Source of the DNA: Paraburkholderia antibiotica
GTDB lineage: Bacteria > Pseudomonadota > Gammaproteobacteria > Burkholderiales > Burkholderiaceae
Reading direction: 5' to 3'
Assembly: GCF_012927125.1 (NCBI RefSeq)
Contig: NZ_JABBFZ010000017.1
Coordinates: 1-64,000, forward strand
DNA: 64,000 nt
Shown: positions 49,343 to 57,758 of the stretch, one piece after another
Layout: each line of letters starts with the position of its first letter
How positions within the stretch are numbered: the first letter of the stretch is position 1
Notes under the pieces: model-generated
Database searches by the model: none
The model's input: only the letters and a program-made list of their open reading frames with translations
What the model was told of the DNA's origin: nothing
Position numbers and translations under genes: made by a program

Positions 49343-49720
49343 TTATTTGCAGCGCACGATCATCGAGCGGTTTTTCACGTTCGCCGACACGACGTTCGTG
49401 ACGCTGCCGCCGGCGGTGCCGCCTTCGTCGTTATCTTTCGACACGATGTCGTAGCCGGTCGCGCCGCAGGCCTTGCCGGCCTGCACATAGCACGACGCCC
49501 AGCTCGAGCCGGCGTCGGCGCCGCTGCAGTTGACCGCGAAGCCGCTCTGGCCGTTCGGCAGATTGATCAGCGTGGTCGTGTTCGACGACGCACAGCCGCC
49601 GAGCCCCGCGGCGAGCAGCAGCGCGGCCGACATCGACGCGCGACGCACGGCGGCAAACGCAGCGCTGGATCGAAGGCGGGAAAGTCGGTCGGCGCGCCGC
49701 GCTTGCGTCGGGAAATGCAT
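49343..49720 (-). CDS. Small putative lipoprotein
   Basis: A 125-residue protein (start ATG 49720, MHFPTQARRADRL) with a long basic n-region, a hydrophobic core (MSAALLLAAGL) and lipobox LGGC, so it is probably lipidated at that Cys. The mature part (ASSNTTTLINLPNGQSGFAVNCSGADAGSSWASCYVQAGKACGATGYDIVS) has conserved Cys residues and ends in RSMIVRCK. It matches short Burkholderia lipoproteins of unknown function. A start at the internal Met before the hydrophobic core would give a normal-length signal peptide. Confidence 0.78.
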   Translation of the reverse strand: MHFPTQARRADRLSRLRSSAAFAAVRRASMSAALLLAAGLGGCASSNTTTLINLPNGQSGFAVNCSGADAGSSWASCYVQAGKACGATGYDIVSKDNDEGGTAGGSVTNVVSANVKNRSMIVRCK

Positions 49721-49812
49721 CGTGAAGTGTCCTTTCATTCAGATAAAGTCGGCCTGCCGGGCGGAGCCCGGTGGGCGTCGACGTACGTTGGGAGGCAAGC
49801 CAAAGCAGCAGG

Positions 49813-50004
49813 TCAGGGCGCTTCGATCGTGATGCCCGCGGCGTTAACGAGCCGTCGGGCTTCGGCGCCCTCTTCGGTGGCCGCGTCTTCCCAGATGCTG
49901 ATCGCTTTCGGGATGTCGATGCCGTGATTTTCGGCGTAGGCAAACCACAGGTTCGCCGCTTCCGGTTCAGGCAGTTCGTGGTTCTGCAGAAAATATTTTC
50001 CCAT
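49813..50004 (-). CDS. Small conserved-type hypothetical protein
   Basis: A 63-residue acidic protein, MGKYFLQNHELPEPEAANLW then FAYAENHGIDIPKAISIWEDAATEEGAEARRLVNA and so on, from ATG 50004 with AGCGAG upstream. The long frame upstream of this start is Arg/Thr-rich noise. It looks like a compact helical domain; the ExANLWxAYAEN pattern suggests a real protein. No function is recognised. It lies 92 bp upstream of the lipoprotein gene on the same strand. Confidence 0.7.
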   Translation of the reverse strand: MGKYFLQNHELPEPEAANLWFAYAENHGIDIPKAISIWEDAATEEGAEARRLVNAAGITIEAP

Positions 50005-50366
50005 ATTGCGCTCGCTGGGCTCCAAAAGGCGTCGTGAACGGTATCCGGCGATAGCAGGTTGCATGCTGGTCGTGGCTGTTCGACTGGTGTGGTCCGCATA
50101 AGTTGTGCGGTGTTGTCGGGCGCCGTTCGCGTGTCGTGCAGAACTTATCGTGTCGCGGCGCGCCTTATCTGATGATGCGGATTTTGCCGCGGCGTGCGTA
50201 AGCGTATGCAGGAGCCTGCGAGCGCGGGTTGCGTTGCGCGCTTGTATCGGCACTGGGTGCTGCGGGATTGCCTGAACGGATGGCAACCCGCACCGTTCGT
50301 GACCGGCGCAGCGCGTCGCGCGGCAGTCAACGCACGCGTCAAACAACCGGAAAGAGGAGGACGAAC
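50005..50366. other. Divergent intergenic region, no gene recognised
   Basis: About 360 bp between two divergent small genes. It should hold both promoters. Only a strong Shine-Dalgarno (AGAGGAGG) at its right end was identified with confidence. Confidence 0.5.
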
Positions 50367-50672
50367 ATGGCTGAACGCGTCAGCGGCCCTTATCGCGGGT
50401 ATTACATCAGCGCCACCGCGCGTCTCGTGCCGGTCGGCAGCACGTCGAGTACATCGCACGCCGCGTCCGGCGGCTCAGGCAATAAAGCCGATGCCGACAG
50501 CACCTACGTCGGCTCGGTCAGTCTCGCCGAACTCGGCCCCGACGATCCGCACCGGATGGAAACCTTGCTGGAACTCGGCGACCGGCAGCGTTTCGGCAGC
50601 GAAGAAGAGGCGCTTGCCTTTGTCGAGCAGGCGGCGCGCGATTACGTCGACCGGTTGCTGGATGGACAGTGA
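50367..50672 (+). CDS. Hypothetical protein (101 residues)
   Basis: ATG 50367 (MAERVSGPYRGYYISATARL) has a near-perfect AGAGGAGG ribosome-binding site. The protein has a Ser/Gly-rich middle (residues 25-45) and an acidic helical C-terminus (SEEEALAFVEQAARDYVDRLLDG). No family is recognised. A DUF1488-family gene follows on the same strand after 143 bp. Confidence 0.7.
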   Translation: MAERVSGPYRGYYISATARLVPVGSTSSTSHAASGGSGNKADADSTYVGSVSLAELGPDDPHRMETLLELGDRQRFGSEEEALAFVEQAARDYVDRLLDGQ

Positions 50673-50815
50673 GCGCGCGATGACGGCACCGACCGGCATC
50701 GGCTGGACCCCGCCGCGGCGGCGCGAGTACCATAGCGAAACCCGCGCGGGGTCGGCGGCTGGTGGCGTATTGCGCCGGCATCGCCTGTCCGCTGCAATCT
50801 TTTGACGAGGCGAAT

Positions 50816-51100
50816 ATGGAAATCCGTTTCCCCCCAAACGCGCCTGCTTACCGCGACTCGAATCTGACCGTGGTCTTTTCCGCGCTGGTGGACGGCGAGC
50901 CCGTGCCGTGCGCGATCTCGGTCGAAGCGCTCGAAGATCATTTCGGCGCCTACAGCGAAGACCTCGAAGGCTGGCTGCGCGCGTTCGATGTGGGCCGTCC
51001 ACGTATCGAAGCCGTCGCGCGCGAGCATCTGCAGATCAGCAACGGCACGCCGGTACTTCTGAAGAGCGGCCATTTTCCGCCGGGGCAGGTGGGCGGCTAG
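50816..51100 (+). CDS. DUF1488-family protein
   Basis: A 94-residue protein starting at ATG 50816 (MEIRFPPNAPAYRDSNLTVVFSALVDGEPVPCAISVEALEDHFGA), the pattern of DUF1488 proteins, which are common in Burkholderia and of unknown function. The C-terminus is AREHLQISNGTPVLLKSGHF. AGGCGAAT lies upstream. It is convergent with the SDR gene at 51262. Confidence 0.8.
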   Translation: MEIRFPPNAPAYRDSNLTVVFSALVDGEPVPCAISVEALEDHFGAYSEDLEGWLRAFDVGRPRIEAVAREHLQISNGTPVLLKSGHFPPGQVGG

Positions 51101-51261
51101 GGCGCCGCGCGCCGACCATCATCAATCACCAGCTCGAGTGGCCTGACGTTCCCTCGGTGGTTCAACGCTTCCTCCGATACCGCATTTCCAGCGCCTTCCC
51201 GTCGTTCGGTTCGTTCTATACGCCCCACGTTGCCATCGCACCGTCTAACGTGCCGCCCGAT

Positions 51262-52227
51262 CTATTGCGCTACATGCCCGTTACGCGCCGCCTCAAAAGA
51301 TTGCCTGATCCCTTCCTGATACGAGGTTTTCTCGATCGGCCCGAGCAGCGCGGTTAGCGCGGAATCGTCGAGCACGACGGGCTCCGTCATCAGATAGTTC
51401 ATCTCAACAAGCTCGCGCATCAATGGATTGAACAGGCCGAGCATGCGCAGCATGCCTTTGCCCGCCACCATCAGCTTCGGCTCGCGGCCCGCGAGCGCGT
51501 AGGCCTGTCGCGCGACTTCGCGCTGCGTGATCGTGCCGACGCCTGCCAGATGCCACCAGCGTCCATAGGCCTGCGGCGTTCGCGTGAGCTTTTCGACCAC
51601 CGGACCCACGTCCGGCAGAAAAATGAATTCGTGCGGCACGTCGATGGGGCCGATCACCTGCGCGCGCTTGCCGCTCGCCGCGCCGACGAAGACCCCGTTC
51701 AGCAGGCTGCGCTCGATGCCGAGCCCATAAAAGTCGGGCAGCCGCAGCACCAGCGTGTCGAGACCCCGCTGGCCGTGCGCCGCGAGCACGAGCTTTTCCT
51801 GTTCGAGCCGCATGCGACCCTTGAACGTATGCGGCTCACGCGGATGATCCTCGCGGATCGGGTTGCCGCGCGCGCGGCCATACGGATACACGGTGCCGAT
51901 CAGAATCAGACGCTCGACACCCGCCGACGTCACGCCGGCCAGCGTCTTTTCCATCAGCGGCGGATGCTGGGCGAACTGGTCGTAGGGCACACCGACGAGG
52001 TAGACCACGGTTTGCAGCCCGGCCGCGGCGGCGCGGATCGACGCTGGGTCGTCGGGATTCCAGGTGACGATCTCCGCGTGCGGGTCGTGGCCGAACGCGC
52101 GTTGCAGCGCTTCGCGCGAGCGGCCGACCACCCGATAGTCGCGGCCCGCCGCGCTCAGCGCCGCCGCAATGCTTTGCCCGGCCGCGCCCGCGGCCCCGAA
52201 TAAACCGACTTTTCCCATCGCCTGCAT
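51262..52227 (-). CDS. NAD(P)-dependent epimerase/dehydratase-family protein (SDR)
   Basis: A 321-residue Rossmann-fold protein with the nucleotide-binding GLFGAAGAAGQSIAAAL (GxxGxxG) near the N-terminus, VVYLVGVPYDQF, LILIGTVYPYGRARGNP and LRLPDFYGLGIERS. The usual YxxxK catalytic pair is not clear: where it is expected the sequence reads TFKGRMRLEQEK. It may therefore be an atypical SDR. It is divergent from a TetR gene across a short region with a prominent inverted repeat, so it is the likely repressor target. Confidence 0.85.
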   Translation of the reverse strand: MQAMGKVGLFGAAGAAGQSIAAALSAAGRDYRVVGRSREALQRAFGHDPHAEIVTWNPDDPASIRAAAAGLQTVVYLVGVPYDQFAQHPPLMEKTLAGVTSAGVERLILIGTVYPYGRARGNPIREDHPREPHTFKGRMRLEQEKLVLAAHGQRGLDTLVLRLPDFYGLGIERSLLNGVFVGAASGKRAQVIGPIDVPHEFIFLPDVGPVVEKLTRTPQAYGRWWHLAGVGTITQREVARQAYALAGREPKLMVAGKGMLRMLGLFNPLMRELVEMNYLMTEPVVLDDSALTALLGPIEKTSYQEGIRQSFEAARNGHVAQ

Positions 52228-52296
52228 GACGGCTCCGTGCTGGCGGCCCGAACTTTCTGCCGCATGTGAGTGGTTTCGAATGATAGATGAATATTT

Positions 52297-52327
52297 ACTG
52301 AACAGTGTTCAATAAACGCTGTTCAGT
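52297..52327. promoter_or_regulatory. Inverted-repeat operator between SDR and TetR genes
   Basis: ACTGAACAG (52297-52305) and CTGTTCAGT (52319-52327) form a perfect inverted repeat with a 13-bp spacer. The left half also forms GAACAGTGTTC, an 11-bp palindrome. It lies 42 bp before the TetR start and 70 bp before the SDR start, the expected place for a TetR operator controlling both. Confidence 0.8.
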
Positions 52328-52368
52328 TTAATTTGACTTTTCAGTTTGTCAATCTGAAAATTGCGCAC

Positions 52369-53421
52369 ATGGGAATCGCTGAACGAAAAAACCGCCAGAA
52401 ACAGGCACTGCGCGAACGCATCCTCGATGCCGCGCGGCGCATCGTGATGCGCGAAGGCTTCGCCGCGCTGTCGATGCGCAAGATTGCCGACGCGATCGAA
52501 TATTCGCCGGCCACGCTGTATCTGCATTTCGAGAGCCGCGACGAGATCGCGCGGGCCTTGTGCGAAGAGGGTTTCGCGCAGTTGCTCGAGAGGTTGGTGC
52601 CGCTTGCGCAAATCGCGGATCCGGCCGAGCGGCTGCAGGCGTTCGGCCGCGCGTATGTCGCGTTTGGCGTCGAGCATCCGCAGACCTATCGGCTGATCTT
52701 CATGGAGGATCCGAGCTATACCGGCGCGGCGCTGGGACGGCCGGCCGGCGCGGCGGCCGATGGGCGGGGGCAGGGTGCGGCGGCCGCGGAAGCTGGGCGC
52801 GGCGCGGGCGGCAGCGATGCTGGCGGCGCGGGCGTGCAGGCCCAAACCGAGGCTGCAGCGGGGACCGAAGCCGTAATCGAAGCCTCAATCGAAGCCGGAG
52901 CACCGACCGGCATTCCCGCTCAAACCTCACCCGACGACCCGACCGGCACGGCAGACAAGCCAGCCGCTGAAACCGGCGACGACCCCGGCGCCGCCGCACT
53001 CCGCCTGATGATCGACGCGCTCGACGAGTTGCGGGCGGCGGGGCGTCTGTCGGCATCGATTGCCGCGCTGGAGCCGGCGATATGGGCCGAGGCGTTGTGG
53101 GCAAGCCTGCACGGCATCGTCGCGTTGAACCTCACGTGCCCGATATTTCCGGGCGCGCCGCTCGATACGATCGTCGGCGTGACGCTCGATGCGTGGCTCG
53201 GCGTGCTGCAGTCAGTACAGCCAGCGCAGCCGACCGAACCCGCGCAGCTGACGGGCGCGGCAATTCCACCCCGCCCATCCGGTAAAGCGGCGCCGCGCGC
53301 GCGGAAATCCGCCGCGAGCGCATCAAACGAACCCTCCGCTCAACCCGTTGCAAAGTCCACCGACGAACCCGCCGACCCCCACCCCAAGCGGCCCACCCGG
53401 CGCAAAGCCGCAAGCGCGTGA
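52369..53421 (+). CDS. TetR-family regulator with low-complexity insertions
   Basis: ATG 52369 (MGIAERKNRQKQALRERIL) starts a 350-residue regulator, far longer than the usual 190-220. Residues 15-62 are a normal TetR helix-turn-helix (FAALSMRKIADAIEYSPATLYLHFESRDEI). The ligand-binding domain is split by an Ala/Gly/Thr/Pro-rich insert (about 119-208). A Pro/Ala/Lys-rich tail (about 285-350, ending KRPTRRKAASA) is added after the C-terminal helices. The segment between (LRLMIDALDELRAAGRLSAS...LWASLHGIVALN) matches the TetR_C_33-type dimer domain. It probably represses itself and the divergent SDR gene. Confidence 0.88.
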   Translation: MGIAERKNRQKQALRERILDAARRIVMREGFAALSMRKIADAIEYSPATLYLHFESRDEIARALCEEGFAQLLERLVPLAQIADPAERLQAFGRAYVAFGVEHPQTYRLIFMEDPSYTGAALGRPAGAAADGRGQGAAAAEAGRGAGGSDAGGAGVQAQTEAAAGTEAVIEASIEAGAPTGIPAQTSPDDPTGTADKPAAETGDDPGAAALRLMIDALDELRAAGRLSASIAALEPAIWAEALWASLHGIVALNLTCPIFPGAPLDTIVGVTLDAWLGVLQSVQPAQPTEPAQLTGAAIPPRPSGKAAPRARKSAASASNEPSAQPVAKSTDEPADPHPKRPTRRKAASA

Positions 53422-53467
53422 TAACGTTCAGTTCCACTCCACCTTGCGCCGCCGCGCCCAGCTCTCC

Positions 53468-54604
53468 ATGTCCACGTCTGCCTCGCCTGCCGTCAGCGAC
53501 GAAATCGCGACCCACGTCATCCAGCGCATCGGCTTCATCGAACTGGAAAGACCCAAGGCGCTGAACGCGCTGTCGACCGGCATGATCCGCGCGATGCACG
53601 CGGCGCTCGATCAATGGCGCGAAGATCCCGAGGTGCTGGCGGTCGTGGTGCGCAGCCAGCATGCGCGCGCGTTGTGCGCGGGCGGCGACATCCGCTTCAT
53701 GTACGAAGCCGCGCAACGCGGCGACCAGCAGGCGCGCGATACGTTTTTCACCGAGGAATACCGCCTCAATCACGCGATTTTCACCTATCCGAAGCCCTAC
53801 ATCGCGCTGATGAACGGCATCGTGATGGGCGGCGGGATGGGCATTTCGCAGGGCGCGCATCGCACCGGCGGCCTGCGCGTGGTCACCCAGACGACGAAGC
53901 TGGCGATGCCCGAAACCCGTATCGGTCTCTTTCCCGACGTCGGCGCGAGCTGGTTTCTGGCGCGCACGCCGGGTGCGATCGGCCGCTATCTGGCGGTGAC
54001 CGGCGAGACGTTCGGCGCGGCCGATGCGCTCTACGCAGGTCTCGCCGACACCTATCTCGACGAAGACGCGTTGCCCGCGCTGCTCGATACGCTACGTGGC
54101 GCGTCGTTCGAGCGCGGCGCGGATGTGGTCGAGTGCATCGAGCGCGAGGCGGCCGCGTATCGGGTGACGCCGCAGCCGGAGGAGTCGGCGCTTGCGAAGA
54201 TGCGTCCATGGATCGACCGGCATTTCGCGTTGCCCGATGTCGCGCGGATTCTCGCGTCGCTCGAGCAGGAGCGCGAGCGCGGCGGCGAGGCGGCCGAGTG
54301 GGCCGCGCAGACGATCGCGGTGTTGCGCGAACGCTCGCCGCTGTCGATGGCGGTCTCGCTGGAGGTGGTGACGCGCGCCGATGCGTCGATGGCCGACGTG
54401 CTGCGCACCGACCTCGATCTGACGCGTTCGAGCTTTCTGCTCGGCGACACGGTGGAGGGGATTCGCGCGCGCATCATCGATAAAGACAACGCGCCGCGCT
54501 GGCGTGTCGCGCGCATCGAAGACGTGAGCGCCGCCGATGTCGCGAAGATGTTCGACAGCCCGTGGGCCGCGAACGAGCATCCGTTGCGCGATCTGCGCGG
54601 GTGA
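53468..54604 (+). CDS. Enoyl-CoA hydratase/isomerase-family protein (3-hydroxyisobutyryl-CoA hydrolase-like)
   Basis: A 378-residue crotonase-fold protein of the long form associated with 3-hydroxyisobutyryl-CoA hydrolase in valine breakdown. From ATG 53468 (MSTSASPAVSDEIATHVIQRIGFIEL) it has LERPKALNALSTGMIRAM, the oxyanion-hole segments LCAGGDIRFMYE and GIVMGGGMGISQGAHR, then PETRIGLFPDVGASWFL and the C-terminal helical domain with ERSPLSMAVSLE and DKDNAPRW. The GGGMG and PETxIGLFPD motifs are characteristic. It follows the TetR gene by 46 bp on the same strand. Confidence 0.92.
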   Translation: MSTSASPAVSDEIATHVIQRIGFIELERPKALNALSTGMIRAMHAALDQWREDPEVLAVVVRSQHARALCAGGDIRFMYEAAQRGDQQARDTFFTEEYRLNHAIFTYPKPYIALMNGIVMGGGMGISQGAHRTGGLRVVTQTTKLAMPETRIGLFPDVGASWFLARTPGAIGRYLAVTGETFGAADALYAGLADTYLDEDALPALLDTLRGASFERGADVVECIEREAAAYRVTPQPEESALAKMRPWIDRHFALPDVARILASLEQERERGGEAAEWAAQTIAVLRERSPLSMAVSLEVVTRADASMADVLRTDLDLTRSSFLLGDTVEGIRARIIDKDNAPRWRVARIEDVSAADVAKMFDSPWAANEHPLRDLRG

Positions 54605-54686
54605 TGGGGTTGGGGCGCGTGAGGGGCTTGATCGAAGCGGTTGACTGAAGCCGGCTGATTGAAGCAGCTCGCCACGTGCCTCGCGC

Positions 54687-55112
54687 TTACTCTTCCTCTT
54701 CGCTCGCCATGAAGGCGCGCATGAACACGAGCGCGCCCCAGCCCCACATTGCGTTTGCCGCGAAGCCGACCGCGAGGCGCGGCAGCATGTTGCCGCTCGG
54801 CCAGATACCGCGTAGCGGATCGACGACGAACACGCTCGCCGCCGTCAGCACGATGCCGCCGAACACGAAGGCCTGCACCCATGGCGCGCGACGGTGCGGC
54901 GCGACGCGCAGCAGCCATGCCATCAGCACGGCCCAGCACGCGCTCCAGATCGCGTTGGCGATGAACTCAGGCAATCCGAGCGGCAGGAAGGGGGCGGTGG
55001 AAAAACCGCTGGGATCGATGGTGCCGGCCGCGTGCATCAGCGCCAGCGTCGATTCGCGAAAGAACAGGGAAGCCAGAAAACCGGCGACAAACGGCAGAAT
55101 AATTTTTTGCAT
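54687..55112 (-). CDS. Small integral membrane protein, four predicted helices
   Basis: A 141-residue membrane protein from ATG 55112 (MQKIILPFVAGFLASLFFRESTLALMHAAG). Four hydrophobic segments are visible: residues 3-18, about 43-62 (FIANAIWSACWAVLMAWLL), about 76-93 and about 110-130. It ends in an acidic SEEEE tail. The FRESTLALMH motif between helices is seen in Burkholderia proteins of unknown function. No function can be assigned. Confidence 0.8.
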   Translation of the reverse strand: MQKIILPFVAGFLASLFFRESTLALMHAAGTIDPSGFSTAPFLPLGLPEFIANAIWSACWAVLMAWLLRVAPHRRAPWVQAFVFGGIVLTAASVFVVDPLRGIWPSGNMLPRLAVGFAANAMWGWGALVFMRAFMASEEEE

Positions 55113-55676
55113 GCATTGCACCCGCAAAGTACAGGTGGCGCAATTCTTCGCAAAACCCGTACCGGATGATTGGAAACGTGCGCCATTATATCGACAGGGG
55201 TGGTGTTGCCCGTCACCGCGTGCATAAAGTGCAACACCCGGAGTGCAACATTCCGCGCAACATCCGTATGCCCGAGCGCCGGGCTAATCACGAAAGCGGA
55301 AATCCTAAGCTCAAAAAAATCGTTCAAAAGCCAGGGACCGCTCCATAGACTGTTTCCTCATGCAGACGGCAGCGACTGCCGCCGTCATCCGTTAATCGAG
55401 CGCGTCACGCGCACGTTGGTCGAGGAATGCCGCCGCGATGTCGAGCCTGATGCCGAATTCCTGTTGCCGCAGTGCCGGCGCGTGCGGTGAGCCGTGCTGT
55501 CGTCGGTCCGGCGCATAGCCGTTAGCCGCGAGCCATTGCGGGCGGCATAACGCCGTCGACCTTTTTCCGTTTCCCTGATTGCGTCGCAACGCGTTGCCGG
55601 ATGCCGGTTCGACGCGTGCGGCCGGCGCTCGCGCGCATCGTTTCCATTCCGTTTAGAACAGGCAGGAGCAAATAAC
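55113..55676. other. Divergent region upstream of ssuD; no ssuA or ssuE present
   Basis: About 560 bp between a membrane-protein gene (minus) and ssuD (plus), with no credible gene. On the minus strand a TATAAT lies at about 55187-55192 for the membrane protein. At 55202-55238 GGTGTTGC and GCAACACC form a perfect inverted repeat 21 bp apart. GTGCAACA recurs a few bases later. Confidence 0.55.
55202..55238. promoter_or_regulatory. GGTGTTGC/GCAACACC inverted repeat upstream of ssuD
   Basis: Perfect 8-bp arms with a 21-bp spacer, and a third GTGCAACA copy at about 55243-55250. The spacing of dyad halves resembles sites for LysR-type regulators such as CysB/SsuR, but no identity with a known operator is claimed. 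Confidence 0.4.
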
Positions 55677-56837
55677 ATGAATGTGTTCTGGTTCATTCCG
55701 ACTCACGGCGACAGCCGCTATCTCGGTACGTCCCAAGGCGCACGCGCAGCCGATTACGACTACTTCCGCCAGATCGCCGTCGCCGCCGATACGCTCGGCT
55801 ACGAAGGCGTGTTGCTGCCGACCGGGCGTTCGTGCGAGGACGCGTGGGTCGTCGCATCGAGCCTGATCGCCGCGACCCAGCGCCTGAAGTTCCTGGTCGC
55901 GCTGCGTCCGGGGCTGTCGTCGCCGGGGCTGGCCGCGCGCATGGCGGCGACCTTCGACCGGCTGTCGAACGGCCGTCTGCTGATCAACGTCGTGACGGGC
56001 GGCGATGCGGCCGAGCTGGCCGGCGACGGCGTGTTCGTCGATCACGACACGCGCTACGAAATCACCGACGAATTCCTGCACATCTGGCGCCAGCTGCTCA
56101 CCGCGTCGCACACCAACGACGCGATCGATTTCGACGGCAAGCATCTGCAATCGAAGGGCGGCAAGGCGCTGTATCCGCCGGTGCAGAAGCCGCATCCGCC
56201 GCTGTGGTTCGGCGGTTCGTCGGCGGCCGCGCACGACATCGCGGCCGAGCACATCGACACCTATCTGACCTGGGGCGAGCCGCCCGAAGCCGTCGCGAAG
56301 AAGGTCGCCGACATTCGCGCGCGCGCCGCGGCGCGCGGCCGGCAGATCCGCTTCGGGATCCGCCTGCACGTGATCGTGCGCGAGACCGAGGAAGAAGCAT
56401 GGGCCGCCGCCGACAAGCTGATCAGCAAGCTCGACGACGACACGATCGCGCGGGCCCAGGCGTCGTTCGCGAAGATGGATTCGGAGGGGCAACGCCGCAT
56501 GGCCGCGCTGCACGGTGGCAAACGCGGCGGGCGCGAACAGCTCGAGGTCTATCCGAACCTGTGGGCAGGCGTCGGCCTCGTGCGCGGCGGCGCGGGCACC
56601 GCGCTGGTCGGCAATCCCGGGCAGGTGGCCGCGCTGATGAAAGAGTACGCGGCGCTCGGCGTCGATACGTTCATTCTGTCCGGCTATCCGCATCTGGAGG
56701 AATCCTACCGATTCGCCGAACTCGTGTTCCCGTTGCTGCCCGAGCGTCTTACCAAGGTCGCGAATGGGCCGTTGTCGGGACCGTTCGGCGAGATCGTCGG
56801 TAACAACTATCTGCCGAAGGCGGCGAGCGCGAGCTGA
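55677..56837 (+). CDS. ssuD: Alkanesulfonate monooxygenase, FMNH2-dependent
   Basis: Uses reduced FMN and oxygen to release sulfite from alkanesulfonates as a sulfur source (cytoplasm). The 386-residue frame starts MNVFWFIPTHGDSRYLGTSQGARAADYDYF, the typical SsuD N-terminus, with GGAG upstream. Family landmarks include LLPTGRSCEDAWVVASSLIAATQRLKFLVALRPGL, NVVTGGDAAELAGDGVF, HPPLWFGGSSAAAHDIAAEHIDTYLTWGEPPE and FILSGYPHLEESYRFAELVFPLL. It has full length. The next genes are ssuC and ssuB, but ssuA and the flavin reductase ssuE are not adjacent. Confidence 0.97.
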   Translation: MNVFWFIPTHGDSRYLGTSQGARAADYDYFRQIAVAADTLGYEGVLLPTGRSCEDAWVVASSLIAATQRLKFLVALRPGLSSPGLAARMAATFDRLSNGRLLINVVTGGDAAELAGDGVFVDHDTRYEITDEFLHIWRQLLTASHTNDAIDFDGKHLQSKGGKALYPPVQKPHPPLWFGGSSAAAHDIAAEHIDTYLTWGEPPEAVAKKVADIRARAAARGRQIRFGIRLHVIVRETEEEAWAAADKLISKLDDDTIARAQASFAKMDSEGQRRMAALHGGKRGGREQLEVYPNLWAGVGLVRGGAGTALVGNPGQVAALMKEYAALGVDTFILSGYPHLEESYRFAELVFPLLPERLTKVANGPLSGPFGEIVGNNYLPKAASAS

Positions 56838-56909
56838 GCACGCGCGGCGCGTGCGTCGTGCGGTGACACCAGCATCGCACGACGTTCGACAGGCAAGGAG
56901 AACCGCATC

Positions 56910-57758
56910 ATGAGTCAAACCACTTTGCGCGCGGGCGCGCAGCCGCACGCGCTGGCCGTGCGCGGCGCGCGTACCGATGCGCTGCGTCGTTTCGGCGCGC
57001 ATCTGCTGCCGTGGCTCGCGCCGCTCGCGATCCTGCTCGCGTGGGAAGTCGCCGCGCGTAGCGGCGCGTTGTCGACGCGCGTGCTGCCCGAGCCGCTCGC
57101 GGTCGTGAAGGCCGCATGGGCGCTGATCCAGTCGGGCCAAATGTGGGCGGACGTGCGGGTCAGCACCTGGCGCGCGGTGTCGGGTTTCGCGATCGGTGGC
57201 GGCATCGGCCTCGTGCTCGGACTCGCGACCGGGCTCTTCAAGCCCGCCGAAATCGTGCTCGATTCGAGCGTGCAGATGATCCGCAACATCCCCGCGCTCG
57301 CGATGATTCCGTTAGTGATCCTGTGGTTCGGCATCGAAGAGGAAGCGAAGGTCTTTCTCGTCGCGTTGGGGGTGTTCTTCCCGATCTACGTGAACACCTT
57401 CCACGGCATCCGCTCGGTCGACGCGAATCTGATCGAGATGGCGCGCAGCTATGGTCTGAAGGGTTTCGCGCTGTACCGGCACGTGATCCTGCCGGGCGCG
57501 CTGCCGTCGATTCTGGTCGGCGTGCGCTTCGCGTTCGGACTGATGTGGGTCACGCTGATCGTTGCCGAGACTATTTCCGCGCAATCGGGCATCGGCTATA
57601 TGACGATGAACGCGCGCGAATTCCTGCAAACCGATGTGGTGGTGGTCGGCATTCTGCTGTACGCGGCGCTCGGCAAACTTGCCGACATGCTCGCGAAAAG
57701 TCTCGAGCGCGTGTCGTTGCGCTGGCATCCGGCTTATCAGCGAGGAGAAAAAGCATGA
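56910..57758 (+). CDS. ssuC: Aliphatic sulfonate ABC transporter permease
   Basis: Inner-membrane permease of the SsuABC importer. The 282-residue protein starts at ATG 56910 with AAGGAGAACC upstream. It has six predicted helices, beginning at LPWLAPLAILLAWEVA, and the EAA-type cytoplasmic loop SYGLKGFALYRHVILPGALPSILVGVRFAFGLMWVTLIVAE. MIRNIPALAMIPLVILWFGI is strongly conserved in the SsuC/TauC group. It lies 72 bp after ssuD and overlaps ssuB by 4 bp. Confidence 0.95.
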   Translation: MSQTTLRAGAQPHALAVRGARTDALRRFGAHLLPWLAPLAILLAWEVAARSGALSTRVLPEPLAVVKAAWALIQSGQMWADVRVSTWRAVSGFAIGGGIGLVLGLATGLFKPAEIVLDSSVQMIRNIPALAMIPLVILWFGIEEEAKVFLVALGVFFPIYVNTFHGIRSVDANLIEMARSYGLKGFALYRHVILPGALPSILVGVRFAFGLMWVTLIVAETISAQSGIGYMTMNAREFLQTDVVVVGILLYAALGKLADMLAKSLERVSLRWHPAYQRGEKA

